From contig JAJEKB010000457.1 of assembly GCA_022393335.1 (NCBI GenBank), positions 79,079-143,078 on the forward strand: 64,000 nucleotides of DNA. Direction: 5' to 3'. Positions 1-14,022 of this stretch are shown here, in pieces (positions within the stretch are counted from its first letter, which is position 1; each line of letters begins with the position of its first letter). A model generated the notes under the pieces. The model was not told where the DNA came from, made no database searches, and saw only the letters and a list, made by a program, of their open reading frames with translations. This DNA is from Macrotrachela quadricornifera (lineage: Eukaryota > Rotifera > Eurotatoria > Philodinida > Philodinidae). A program made the translations under genes and the position numbers.

Positions 1-3000
1 ATATGGTTAGATTTAAAGGTGAAAATGTTAAAACAACAACTCAACATTTAACATGTATTGTTAATAGTTTATTTCCAAAAAGTTTTAAAGCATTAACACC
101 AAAAGATATTCCATTAAATATTTTTGTTAAAATAATACATTTTATTTCTCAAGTAAAATTTTATATAATTATTTAAATTTCTTTTTTATAAATTTATTTT
201 CAATTTTTTTTTATATTAAAGGAAAAATTAGATTTTGCAATGAAAGAAATTATATATGATTTACTTAGTGTTGGTCGATGTCGAAATTTAATGCCTGAAG
301 TAAATTCTAATTCACATGAATACTTGCTTTATCTTTATCTTTGTCTTCTTTTTTTAATTAGCGAATGAATGTTGGTTTACGAGCATTTTTAGTTATAGCT
401 GATAGTTTAGCACAAAATGAAGAAGAACCAATGATGCCTTTACATAATGGTAAAAAGAATAATTATTTAATGTATATATATTAAATATATATTTTTTAAG
501 TTATTTTTCCATCGGGACATACATTACGTCCTCGACGTGTATGTACAAAAATGATAAGTGATTCAATAGTAAAAGAAATTGGTTTACAACCTTATTATGA
601 ACCAATTCGTAAAACATTTGATGCTATTTTAAAAATGCTTGATACACAAGTTGGAAGATGTTTATTAGTAACACGAGCAGATAATGCTAATAAAGATACT
701 GAAGATATATTAAGGTAATTTTTAATTTATTTTAACTAAATTTTTCTTTTTCTTTTATTTAGTGGTGATCGTAAACCAAAAATTGATCTTTTACGAACAT
801 GTATAGCTGCAATACCACGTCTTTTACCATTAGGTACATCACAAGAAGAATTAATTGAAATGCTTGCAAGATTAACAATTCATATGGATCATGAATTAGC
901 TGTACAAGCATTTCAATCACTTCAATATTTTGTTATTGAATTACCTGAATGGAGAAAAAGTGTTTTTCGAGGTTTTACAAATTTTATTATACGTGAAGTA
1001 ACTGATCAATTAATGTTTTTATCTGATACTGGTAAAACAACGCTTGATCATTCAATGCGATTTTTATTACAATTATTACAACAATGGAAAAATGTTCTTA
1101 TTAATTCAACAAATAAAGTAAAATTTATAATAATAATAAAAAAATATATTTAAATAATTTTTGTTTTTTTTTGAAGCATAATCTTGAAACAAATAATCGA
1201 ACAAATCTATCACAACAAACTGATATGGAAACATTAGCAATGGCTGAAGGTTTTGGAATTATTGCATTATGTCAAACACATCATGTACGAAGAAAATATG
1301 GTGTTATGATATTACGTGAAGTAAAAAATATTGCCGTAGCATCAAAATGTTTACAAGTAAAATAAATTAATATGTATATATATATAGTTTTATTTTTATT
1401 TTTAATATAGCCAAATCAAGTTTGTTTAATTGATATATTAGATGCAGCTGTACCAACTGTTATTGAAAAAATAACACCATCATTAACTTTACAAGAAAAA
1501 GTCAGATTAGATAATATATTTTCAAAATAACTTTTTTTTATTGGTCTTTTTTTTAATTTAGGCAAATCTATTTTGTAATTCTACTGGTGATTTATCATGG
1601 CTTATTGATCGTTCATCAATGTGGGATACACAAGAAGAAACAAAAACAATTCCAACAGTTTCAGATGTTAATATAACAACAAATATTCATCAATCAACAA
1701 CATCACTTTCAACATTAAATTCCAGTACATCAACAGTTTCACCATTAATTAATCCAATAGCAACAATAACACCAACACCATCGTTATCAATTCTTTCACA
1801 AACTCAACAACCACAATCACAATTATCATTATCATTACCAAATTCTTTATTACAATCATCAAACAGTTTACTTTTATCATCACAAACAACAACAAATTCA
1901 AATACATCAACAACAACATTAGCTTCAACAACAGCTCAAAATTTAATAAATAATAATACATTATCAACATCCTTAACATCAAATGAATTAAATGCAAGAT
2001 TTGATATGTGGGCAGAATGTCTTGCAGAATTATTTGTTTATAAAAATATAATAAAATGTCCATTAACACGTATTGAAGCATGGAGAATGGTTTTTTTTCG
2101 TTTAACACAATTATTTCCATATGTTGATCCAAGGTAACAAAAAAATATAGAATAATTTAATATATTTAATTTTTTCTTTTTCTTTATTTTGAATTTTTCT
2201 ATAGTAATCCAACAGCAGAACCTCGTGCATCATTTGTTTTTCGAGCAAATGATATTATATTAAAAAAAGCTAATGAAAGAGAATATAATTTAAATTTGTG
2301 GAAAAATTATTTAATTTGTGCTTGTTGTTTAACTTTATCAGGATCTGAAAAATCTCAACAATTTAATGTTGATACAAGGTTTGAATATTATTTAAAAATA
2401 AAAAAAGAAAAAGAAGAATTATTATTTTTATTCTCTTTTATAGTGTTTATCAAGAAACACATCAGGATTCATCAAAATTTTATACACCAGCATCTAATAC
2501 AGCTGTATCATTATTTCGAATTGTTGTTAATGTAAATATGATTGTTAATAATATAGATTAGAGATCAATGAAACAACTTACTAGTTACTGAACCTCTCAC
2601 TTTATCTCATCAAAAAGTATTTTGAAATTAGATATTGAGGCAATCACAAAGAATCAAACTCATTCATTTCAATTTGAGTCATTTCTTTATTTTGTTCCAA
2701 ATGTTGCCATTCTATTGTATAATATTTTATAACATTCTTGATTCATTCATGCACATGTAGACCTTCTTCTATATTTATAATGTATGAAATTATCGAAAGA
2801 AGCATTTCTGATCGTAAACATTTATATTCCAAAGAATATGACAATTAATATTACTCTCAAAAATGCTTGTTCTTTTGTCTTCGTACATGAAGATCGTATA
2901 CGATCTCAGTTTAGATTCATATTTCCTCATAAATATTCTATTGTTTAATCTATAATCACGGAAATCTACGATTATAATACTAAGTTATAGGAATCATCAG

Positions 3001-6000
3001 GAAGGTTGTTTACGGACGTATACAACCTATATATTGTCCATTCTGTAAATATGTCACGATTACTATTCTATTTTTATGACATCTAATGTAGTAAATAAAA
3101 TGGATATAGACCATTTGAAAATCAAAAAAAACTAATGATAAACAATTCTTTTTATAACGAGACGAAGTGAGATGGTGTAACATTTGCGTGGTCTGTTGAT
3201 CTCTGATTTAGATAGTAGACTAATGCCCATTTGAAAACAAAGACGAGTGTAGTATCTTTTGAATGGATTGATATAGACAGCGGCGATTTTCACAGTTGAA
3301 AAGAGTAAATGAAGACGTATCGGAACTTGTATGAAAAGATTTATCTGACCACTTTCCTAAGAGTTTTACACAAATGTTTTAGAAAAATATCATGCCTCTC
3401 ATGGTCGCGATATTAATTTATCAATTTTCAGGAGTATGTCAGGACCGTCGAATGAAAAACTACAAAGCTATGTAAAGACAGTATTCCTAACAACTATGAT
3501 TAAAATATGTTAGCTGTCGAAATGCAATATGCCACCCGATTTTTTTCAACATAATAGCCGAGAAAATGAACGTTTTCGTAGTATTTTGACGAAAAACCAT
3601 TTTTTTTTAATGTATGAGAAAAAAAGCACTTTTTTGAAAACGTTTCATCAAAAGCTCTTCGAAATGTGACTAGAAAAATCTTCTTTTTCCAACGGTAAAA
3701 ATCACAGTTTCATATATCAATTCATTCAAAAATTAGTTAAAAAATATCCACCTGCCTTTTTGTTTTGAAACGAACATTAATATATTATAATTTTAGTTAC
3801 TTCGTTGTGAAACAAGTGATATGAGAGAAATAGTTATTCGTGGTCTTGGTCGAACAAATCCTGAAGCATTTAAGTTTGTTAACTATTTCTTAATAAAGTT
3901 TTTATTTTTATTTGTTTTTAAATTTCTTTTAATTCTAGAGATTTATTAGAAGATCTAACAGTTCATATAAAAGATGCTATGGAAGTTAAACAAGAAAAAG
4001 TTCGTCGAATGAAAAAACGAGATTATATACGTCTTTGTTTAATTCGTATATTTGAATTATTAGCTGATCGTGAAGTTTTTCGATATTGGTTATATAATTA
4101 AAATAATTTTATATTTATTTAATCTAATAAAATTTTATTTATTTTTATAGTTATTCAAATGAAAATGAAATAAAACGTTCATCATTTCAAATTTATCATG
4201 AATATCTTCAAGGTGGTCTTAGTTATCTTGATCTTGAAAATGAAAAAGATTCAGATTTAATTCAACAAATTCGTCAATATTTTGCAAGATTTATTTATAA
4301 ATTTATTAATCAAATTCCTCGTATGTTATTTATATATTCGAAAAAATTTCATATAAAAATAAATCAATAAATTTAGATCATATACGTGAAACATTAATTC
4401 CACCACAAATACGTTATAGTCTTTTTGAATTATTTCGAAAATGGAGTGGAAATTTAAATATTATGACAGTATTTGCATCAACTAAGTAAATAAAATAATA
4501 TATTTTTAAAAGCAATTTATAAAAAAAACTAATATATAAATAAATATTTAGTAATATACGTGAACAACAAATGAAATCTGAACCATGTAGTGAATTAGAA
4601 TTAATTGCTATACGAGCATGTGCAGCAACACTTTGTTGTGGTACAATAAAAGATGAATGGTTTCAAAAGACTGTTGCACCATGGCTTGATCAATTTATGG
4701 CTGCACATGAGGTAAAATTTACGTGTTTTTTTTATTATATTTAAATTATATATTTATATCTATATGAAGATATATCCATCATTTCTTGTAAGTTTTCATA
4801 TGCTCAGAGAATGAAAATGAGATATTATAATATAAAGCTTTATTTCTTCTTCTGAAAAAAAAAACAATTTTTTTTTGTTTTGTCTTTATTTGCTCATATA
4901 TACTAAATTGGAATTTGGACGAAATTTAAGGAGAAACAGTTTATGTTGAGTTATATTTTAAATGCTTTGATAATTAAAGCTAGTGCTTATTTTTGGAATG
5001 TAAGCTAATTGATAATTTTAATATTAATAAATAAATATATGTGATTATATTGTTGAAAGTTTTTTTTTTTTAGACAAGTCAATTATCTGTTACAACACTT
5101 TATCAATTACTTGAATTACATGGAAAAACAACGAATACAATGGTTGTTGAATGGGTTATTGATAGATGTTATACAAAATCAGTTCGTTTTAGTGATCGAT
5201 GTTTTACTGCTCTTGCTAAAGTATTTATTGAAAGTGCAAAGTAAATTATTTTTCTTTTTTTTACATAAATTAATTTTTGTTTTTATATTAAAAGTGATTA
5301 TCCATGTGATTTACCATCTGTTTTAACATTAACATTAACAAACGTTGGATCACCACGAATGCATGTTCATGAATTAGCATTAAGATTAATGGTTGTTCTA
5401 TGTAAAGGACATTTAAGTGAATCTCAACCAACAACAAGTCAACAATCATATGGAATATCATCATCAGATGATATTGCATATATTATATCACTTGCATCAA
5501 ATTATTCAAAAAGTCAAATGATGTTAAGTGAATATTTAGCAAGACGTCGACCAGATTTAACTATGGCAATGTTTTCAGGTAAATAGAATTTTAGTCAAAA
5601 GAGAAAATAGGGAACTTCTAATTAAAAGGTACATTCAAGTACAAATATAAATCAAAATATATAGAAACTACTTCGAATTATATCAAAATCTTCTAAAATA
5701 TTTTTAAATGAAGAACTGATATGTACTCAATACCGTTAAGTTTTGAAAATAGAACAAAAACAGTTACTTTAAAATTGTTCAAAGTAGCCCACAGCAATCG
5801 AAAATATGTGCAAAATACTTGAAAAATCACTTGAAGTACTTTAAAAGTCTCTTAAAATATCTCAAAGTAGCAACAAATAATTTCAAGTACTAAAAGTTCA
5901 CTGTTTTCTTCTTAACAATTGCACATACATTGTATTGCCTATTGATCAATATGAGAAAATGTTTTCACTATCATGATTTTGAGTTGAACAAAATAAATTG

Positions 6001-9000
6001 ATTAAAAAAAACTCGGTTTACACTTGAATAATAAGAATTGAAGTACAATTGTATTTTTTTTTCAAATTTTCAATAGAAATTACAACAAGAATTTTAACAG
6101 CAAATCCAAGTTCACGAGGAACTTTATTTATGATTTTATTACCATGGATACATAATATTGAATTGGTTGATCCATCTTTACCAAAAGGTATTAATGGACA
6201 TGATATAACATTACATGAAGAACAAGGAAATGCATTTTTACAAGGAGTTGGTTGGGGTTCAGTACAATCAACTGAACTTGTTCTTAATAATCTTTTCTAT
6301 CTTACAGCAACAGTATGTTTTTCATTTTTATCTTTACAATAAAAACAAAAATAATTAATATATTTAAAATAATTTTAGTTCTCTTCTGAACATGCACCAG
6401 AACTTGAACTATTATGGAATTCATTAACTGGGTACATTTTTTTTTATTAAAAAGAAAAAAAAGAAATTAAGTTTTATTTTCTATTTATAGAACTTGGTCA
6501 CAAAATTTAAAAGTAATATTACGTTATATGTTAATAATGGTAACATTATCACCATGTGAATTATTACCTTATGCAAAAAAAATTATTCTTTATATGTGTA
6601 AAAATCATGAAGAACGTTTATTAAATGAATTATTAAATGAATTACAAATAACCGAATCATTAAATATTTCACTTGAAAGAACAGATACATTACCATTTTT
6701 TCGTTTTAATAATTCATCAGCAACATTTTTAATAAATAGTAATAATAATAATTCAACACAATTATTAGGAACAAATAGTATAAGAAAATCATCAAATACA
6801 CATGAATATCGAGGAGTTTTACATACAAAACGTCATCATAGTGGAGAAGATACTCTTCAACATGAACATGTTTCATATTTAACTTCAAATAAATTACGAA
6901 CATCATCACAAAATAGTTTATCAACAAGTTTTAATGAAAAAATAACAACAGATATGGATAAAGGTTAATATTATTTAATTCAATATAAATTCAGAAAAAT
7001 TCGAATAGATTTTATTTAAATAAATTTTATTTTCTTTAATAGATCATTCACATATGGGACGTGTTGATGAATATCCACAAGTAGCTCCATTACCATTAGC
7101 TCCATATGGTGGTATTGCAGCTCCATTAAAAATTCTTTTACCAGATTTATCTATTCCAATTCCATGTTTATTTCGATGTAGTATTGCTATAATGCTTATT
7201 AATGAACTTATTGTAAGTGGTCTTCAAATAGATTGGTCAGCTCATTTACCTCAATTATTACATGTTGCTATATTAGGTATAGAATATTTATTTAAAATAA
7301 AGAATAATTTAAATATATATATGTATGTATGTATGTATAATATTTAAGGTATGGATCATAATCGAGCAATTGTTTATGAACATTGTAAAAGTCTTGTATT
7401 TAATTTATTACTTGCATTAAGTGTTCAATCTGAACATATATGGTTGAGTGAAATGCTTCTTTCACATGTTGATTGGGATAATAGTAAATTATCAACAAAA
7501 ATTCGTCAAGAACGTGATACAAATGGTGTAAATATAAATTCACAATCATTATTTACTGATAGTCTTAATGATATTTCATTATCAAATAATAATGAAATAT
7601 TAGTAGAAATAAATTCTCCATCATCTTTATCACGTGAAGAAGTTGTACAACGTTTAATAACATATTTAAATACAAAAAAAGGTTGTCCTTTATGGGCATA
7701 TGAAGATATAACAGCACAATTACATACAATTCGTAGTGCATTACAATTAACACAATTTGTTCAATGGATTGTTATTCTATTTCGTATATGTGTACCACAA
7801 GCTATGCTTGAAGAACGATGGATGGAATTAGCATTAAGAATAACATTAAGTTGTTCAAGTAGACATTATGCAGGACGATCATTACAGGTAATAGAAATTA
7901 AAAAATAAAATATCAAAGTTTATATTCTATACATGATAGTTCATATACAAATTTTTCTTAGTTAATAATAAGTTAGAATTTTCTCTTTTCCATCCACAGA
8001 TCGTTCTAAAAGCTTTTTATATATCGTTAGTATTTGATTTAAACTTTATCAACAAAAATCTATTTTTTTTAAATGATAGATAGATATACTGAATTTTTAT
8101 TTATCTGATTAAACTTCCATACTAGTCTGTCAAACTATCATCTTTGATTAAAATTCAAAACTTTTATTGATTAATTATTGATTCATAAAAAAAACCGAGT
8201 TCACTTGTCTGCTTGCTTGTCGTTGTAAGTTTAGCGAGTTCATTGAGAATTTAATAGTAGGAAAAGAATTGAATCTGAATATGACCACTGAATTCATTAA
8301 ACAACAACCAAACAAATATCCGAATGATTTACGAATTAGTATATTTCAGTTAAAAATTAAATAATCATATCTTTATTTTATTTAGATAATTCGTGCATTA
8401 GGTTTACCTTTAAATTTTCGTTGGATAATTGATATACTTTCTCGATTAGTTGAAACTGTTGCCGAAAATAATGATGATATGCAAGGATATGTTACAGAAA
8501 TATTATTAACATTAACTCATAATATTGATGCAATATATAAACAAATAAATGGTTCATTATCAACAACAATTCAACAATTATCTTTAACAAAAGAATCTTC
8601 TAATTCTCATATATTAAATCCTTTAACATTATCAAATAAAATTGAAGCATTACAAAATCGTATGTTTTTATCAAATCGAAGACAACATAGTCGAACATTT
8701 CGTCAACCATCACGTGAACAATTAGCAATTGTTGTTACAAATCCAGGTATGGCAACAGCACCAACAAGTCCAAGAAATATAAATATACCAACATTAACGG
8801 GTTGTCATTCAACAACAACAATATGTCCAAGTACATCAGTAAATAATGGATTTTTACTTTTACCAGATGATCAGCAACAACAATTATTATTACGTTTAAG
8901 TCCTGATTCTGATCGTACTTGTTCATCAACAACATCAACATTAACACGTTCACGTAGTGCACATAATGTTCGTCAACAACAAATATTTTTTCCAAATAAT

Positions 9001-9015
9001 AACAATAATAATAAC

Positions 9016-9050
<35 letters not shown>

Positions 9051-12000
9051 AAATTCAACAAATACGGATGATGTTCAAACATTAGCTGCATCCATAGATG
9101 ATGCTAAAACAGTTTTAGCACAATTATTTTGGATTGGTACATGTTTACTTGAATCTGATTATGAATATGAATTTACATTATCAATACAATTATTAACAAC
9201 AATTATTAATAAAATACAATTAAATACAAATGATTATATTGATCGTATTATGCATATACTTAAAACATTAAAATGGCAGCAATTTCCTGGTGTACAATCA
9301 TTAATTTTTAAAGGTTGTACATCAACAATAACATATGAATCAACAATGATATTAATTAGTTGTTTAACTAATATATTAACATTACCATTTATATCAACAA
9401 ATAATTCATCTTTATCTATGAATGTTATTGCATTATTACCATATATGATGTATAATTATGATAATCAAAATGTTATTTGTATTCAAGCAGCTGAAAGAAT
9501 AGCACGAGTATGTAATGAACATAATGATAAAACAAAATTAGCAAATTTAAGTACTGTTATGTCATTATATGCACAAGGAAAGTTTGGTTCAACAGCATCA
9601 CAATGGGCTAAATGTGTTTTAATTTATTTAACAGATGTTTATTTACAAGATTTAATAAATTGGATAAGATTTTTATGTGAAATACTTGATAATGGTCCAA
9701 ATTATTTACAAATATCAATATTAGATATTTTTTTTCATCTTATTCCATTAATTGATACAAAATCACTTAATGATTATGCACCATTTAATAATGAATTAGT
9801 TCGAACATTATGTAAATATGTTAATAAAACAGAATATTGTAATGATATAACGAAAACATTAAAATTATTAATACAACGTTCATCTATATTATCAACACCA
9901 AAACATATTCCAACTAATAGTCATTATAATACAGCACCAGTTAGTTCATTAATGGGTGCTGTTCATTTTGATACACATAAAAGTAGTGTTGAATTACCAG
10001 GTAAATTATTAATTTTGTAAACAAAACAATATCAAATTAAAAATTGAATCTTTTTAATTTCAAGGTTATCAAAATAGTAAATATTTTCTATTGATGATAT
10101 GATATTTGAGTATATCGATAATTGAACCTTTTATATGTAACTTTGTCCAAAGTAAATAGTAAACTATATGTATATTATTTCATATGATTAAAAGGATAAA
10201 TACAGAGATGAGAACTGATACAGATACACTGAATATGATGTAAAAAGATTCAAATATCACAATTCATCTATTTATAAACTCAGTCATCAATATGATTACT
10301 CGTATTATTATATCATAGAGTTAAATACATTCATATCACAATATAATGTATATATTTTTGTATAAATAGGTCGAACATTGGATATTGAATATAATTTATC
10401 TCATATAATGAATGCTATTAAAATGAAAGAACAACAAAATCATACAGCATTAAAATTTTTACCAGCCACAACAACTATTAATAATCGTCGTCGACATACA
10501 TACGTTGGAACAACAGTTATTACATCTGAAGGAGATGTAACTACTTGGAAACAAAATGCTGCTCAATCACAGGTATATAAATTAAAATTTAATATAATAA
10601 AAAGAAAAACATATTTTTTTTATTTTATAAAAATGAAATTGATTAGGTAAGAACTCGTGAACGATTAACAGCATTAATGTATGCATGTGGAAAACAAGCT
10701 GGTCTTTCAAGATTACCATTAAATCGAAGTGCAAGTGTAAGTTAATAAAAATATTATTAAATATATTTTATTTTATTTTATTTTAAATAGGTTGTCTTTA
10801 GTCAAACAAGTGATCTTGCAGAACAACCACCAATGGGTAGTTTACCAAGTTCAAGTAAAGAATCAATGACATCAGAAAATGTTGATCAAACATTTATATC
10901 AAAACAATTTGATTTTTTGAATGATGAGGTTTGTTTTAAAACAAAAAACAAAAACAATTAAATAAATGTAATAATAATAATAAATTTAATATCTTAATTT
11001 ATTTTAGGATTCAATTCATGAAATGTTTCCAATTACACCAGATAATCAAGATTTTGGTGATGAAGATGATGGACCAATGATAACATTTGATGATACTCAA
11101 TTACATGTTGATACTGAGGTAAACAAAAAAAAATTATAAATTTTTTTTTTTATTTATTAAAATAAGAAAATTTTTTTTTTTACTTCTGAGGATTTCTATT
11201 TAATATTCATAACTATTCCCTTTAGTCACGACGTAATAGTATAAGCAATACACTTCGAAATTTATCAACAGTTGGCGAATGGTTGGATCCATCTCGAATA
11301 AAATCAAAAATTCGTGGAAAATTACCATTATTTAGTAGTCCCAATGGCAGCAAAACCACTAGTCGCAAGGTTATCGTCCATAGTCTTTGTATTTGATTCC
11401 ATTATCCCTATCTTCTGCTTCTCGTAAACTTATAATAACTCACATTGCACAACAATTAAAAAAAAACAACTATTTTCCCGTTCATATTATTTTTGCCTTT
11501 GCAGCAATAACTTATTGCTTGCTAAACAAAGCTTCTCTTTTTTTTTATAACATGACATATAAATTTGTATATTAATTTAAATTATTTAAATTATAATTCA
11601 TTTTTAGCAAAGTGCAAGTGAATTTACTCATATAAATGATGTAGTTCTTGATACAACAAGACATATGGATGAATTTACATCAGCTATGGATGCTTCAACA
11701 ACAACAAATTCATTAACTACAGCACCAATAAGACCACGACAACGAACTGGAGCTTCTACTCATTCGTAAGTATTTTTTAATAATTTGATTCAACGCTCGA
11801 GTAATAATGCATGTATTGCTCAATATAAATTTTCTAGTCTACGCTGCTCATATATCGTAGATAGACTAGAACCGAATAAATACAAAAGGAGAGCACCGAG
11901 CAAATATTGGTCATTATGGTCTCGGTATGTTTTTATTTACCTTGTCTTCTAGTAAAATAATTTTATGCTTTTGACACATTGCGTTTTATTTATTTGTGTG

Positions 12001-13416
12001 ACTTGCTTACTTCTATTATTATTTAATTTATTATATTATAATAAAAATAACAAAAAAAAATATATTGATTTTTCTTTTCTATTTTAGTGAAGATATGCCT
12101 GATCTATCTGTATCACATAGTCATCATCATCCAACAGGACTTTTACATGTTGTTACAATGAATAATGAATATATTGAAGATGCTTGGCAAACACATGCAA
12201 AAAATTTAATTGATGATATTAATTCATCAGATAGTGTTAAAACATTTTTATTATTTCGACGTTTATTTAAAGTAAAATTTATTTAATAAATAAATAAATA
12301 AATTAATTAATAATGATATTTATTAAGGAAATACGACGAAGATTAGCAATATTTGTTACAGAAACATGTCATTGTCTTTCAATGGATAATCGTTTTCGAC
12401 AAGTTGCATCACAATTTGGTTTGTATACTTTTTTTATTTTCAATTAAATAATTTTCTTTTCTTATATTATTATTGAAATATATTTAGTTCATATGTTAAA
12501 TTATTTAATGGATAATCTTGATTGTACATTAGTTTTTGTTAATGAAAATATTATGAATACAAATCAATTATTAATAAAACATCGTTTAATAATAACTGAA
12601 TTAAATGAAAATTATGGAAATTATATATCAAAAAAATCTTTAGCTATTGATTGTTTAGATTCAATTAAATCTAATCTTAAATTACAATCATTAGGTGAAC
12701 GAGGTTATGATACATTTGGTTCAAATGAACAAAAAATTCATATGTGTAAACATCTCTACAGTAAATAAATAAAAATTTAATTTAATATTTATTTATTTGA
12801 CATTTTATTTAGATTTATTTTTTCAAGTAATAACATTAGCAGAAAGTTATTCAAAATTAGTTAGTAATTCATTATCAATTTCACGTGATTCAGGATTAAA
12901 TATAAGAAATTTATCATCAGAATTTACATTAACATATAATGGTTTAAATGATATTTTAAATGATATTCGTTCGGGTAAAGAAGATCAACCAACAATTGAA
13001 AGAAATAATTTACCTAATCGTGATACAGCTATTGCATATATATTTCAATGTTTACATTCAAATACATATTCAAATGCAATAAAATATCTTCGTTCAGCAA
13101 GGTATAAAAACAAAAAAAAGAAAAAATTCCTTTTATTAAAATTTTTATTTTAAAGATCAATATGGCCTGATGATTTTGGTGATGAACAAAATGAAATTGA
13201 TGTTGCGCTTACAATTCTTTATGAATCATTAAAAAAGATGCATACAACAGCAAGTATGTATTTAATATAATTAATATAAAATAAAATAATAAAAAATATT
13301 ATTTTTATTTAGATTTACTTGTTATTCTTCAACAAAATACTTCAATAGCTGATATTTGTAATCGATTATATGAACTTAATTTAAAAATTCTTTCATCAAC
13401 ACCTGATTCTCTTTAA
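1..13416 (+). CDS. FRY: Furry homologue (FRY/FRYL), 3' part, 36 exons, truncated by window start
   Basis: Furry is a very large HEAT/armadillo-like scaffold that binds and activates NDR/LATS-type kinases in cell polarity, tiling and spindle control. The first codons read KALTPKDIPLNIFVK, followed by RMNVGLRAFLVIADSL and GDRKPKIDLLRTC, all hallmark Furry N-terminal-domain strings, so the true start lies upstream. I rebuilt exons from GT/AG junctions: 3-152, 222-299, 362-449, 501-714, 763-1117, 1177-1356, 1411-1500, 1562-2133, 2205-2378, 2444-2531, 3797-3873, 3939-4088, 4151-4320, 4377-4485, 4552-4711, 4931-4999, 5074-5240, 5295-5578, 6077-6312, 6379-6431, 6491-6963, 7043-7276, 7349-7887, 8386-10000, 10370-10572, 10647-10736, 10791-10928, 11008-11118, 11226-11369, 11608-11765, 12088-12271, 12328-12418, 12488-12760, 12813-13101, 13156-13253, 13313-13416. 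They sum to an exact multiple of three (about 2,735 codons plus stop). Ser/Thr/Asn-rich inserts lie in the exons at 1562 and 8386. Identity is very likely; single junctions are less certain. Confidence 0.93.
2554..3211. mobile_element. MITE-like element in a Furry intron (imperfect terminal inverted repeats)
   Basis: The intron 2532-3796 is far longer than its neighbours. Near its left end, TAGATTAGAGATCAA (from 2554) is mirrored by TTGATCTCTGATTTA (ending 3210). The inverted similarity continues inward: aagtgaga (within 3160-3180) pairs with tctcactt near 2600, giving arms of about 55 bp with mismatches. No open reading frame of note lies between. This fits a non-autonomous DNA transposon; target-site duplication is not clear. 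Confidence 0.5.
5579..6076. other. Furry intron with degenerate AAGTAC/CAAAGTA repeats
   Basis: This 498-bp intron carries many dispersed copies of short related words (aagtac, caaagtag, cttaaaatat). They look like a decayed tandem or nested repeat. No coding potential is seen. Confidence 0.35.
7888..8385. other. Furry intron, nothing recognised
   Basis: AT-rich intron bounded by gtaata and tttag. I see no open frame, repeat or RNA gene in it. Confidence 0.5.
9000..9050 (+). repeat. AAT/AAC triplet run encoding poly-Asn in Furry
   Basis: A run of aat codons with occasional aac, inside the largest Furry exon, encodes about 18 consecutive asparagines in a low-complexity loop. The triplet unit keeps the frame, so length changes would be tolerated. 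Such a run is prone to slippage and probably varies between alleles. Confidence 0.9.
10001..10369. other. Furry intron, nothing recognised
   Basis: AT-rich intron bounded by gtaaat and aaatag. No additional exon or repeat is evident. Confidence 0.5.
11838..11924 (+). CDS. FRY: Candidate cassette exon of the Furry gene (87 nt, 29 codons)
   Basis: Between the Furry exons ending at 11765 and starting at 12088 there is a stretch with a good acceptor (ttttctag) and a good donor (gtatgt). It is exactly 87 nt, has no stop in the incoming frame (phase 2) and leaves the frame unchanged, so the protein reads through with or without it. It would add a basic, aromatic segment including KRRAPSKYWSLWSR. 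This is inference from splice signals and frame only; RNA reads would settle whether it is constitutive, alternative or unused. Confidence 0.55.
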
Positions 13417-14022
13417 TAAACAGTATATAATCGGTGATAATAATCCATTTTTTTTTCTATTGATGAAATGTGATTGGTCCTTATATATATATATACGTCT
13501 CCATTTTTTTTTTAATATAAAATATAAAAAAAAATCTCTATAAATATATTACCAGAATGTTTTTAGTAGAACGAAAGAACATGTAAAGAATAAAGTATAT
13601 TTACGAATGATCGATTTTTTTTTCTTGTTAATGATTGAGACATGCGGAAAGCAGAATTAGAAAAAAAATCGTTTGACACGATACTATTCTTTTTTTCTGT
13701 TGTTATGCTTTATGATCCAGTAGTACAAGAATACAAATGCAAAAAAAAGAGAAAATGAGACGTTATTATTAGAAAAAATCAATATCATAAAATAATATTA
13801 AGCGACAATTTTTGATAGTCCTATACGAAAACAACAATGATGACATTTTTACTACTCGTTTTTCTTTCTTTTTCTTCTGCCTCTCAATTCCATCATCATA
13901 AATGAAAATTACAATTTCTTTTTTCTTCTTACAACTAAGCAGTTGCTCATAGCATCATTTTTTTGTGTTCCTGTTTATTTATTTTCTTTTTCCAAACAGA
14001 AGGTCGAATAACTAAATAACAA
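13417..14022. other. Furry 3' UTR and spacer
   Basis: T- and A-rich sequence after the Furry stop, with an aataaa word near 13590 that could serve in polyadenylation. At its right end tttccaaacag (AG at 13998-13999) precedes the next start codon by 23 nt, a possible trans-splice or 5'-UTR acceptor. Confidence 0.4.

Noticed and set aside
1749..2132. 127-aa minus-strand frame opposite the Furry low-complexity exon
   Set aside because: It is the antisense of biased Ser/Thr/Asn codons and encodes a Leu/Ile-rich chain with no features; the plus strand is clearly coding.
8735..9091. 118-aa minus-strand frame with a poly-Tyr run
   Set aside because: Antisense of the poly-Asn AAT run in Furry.
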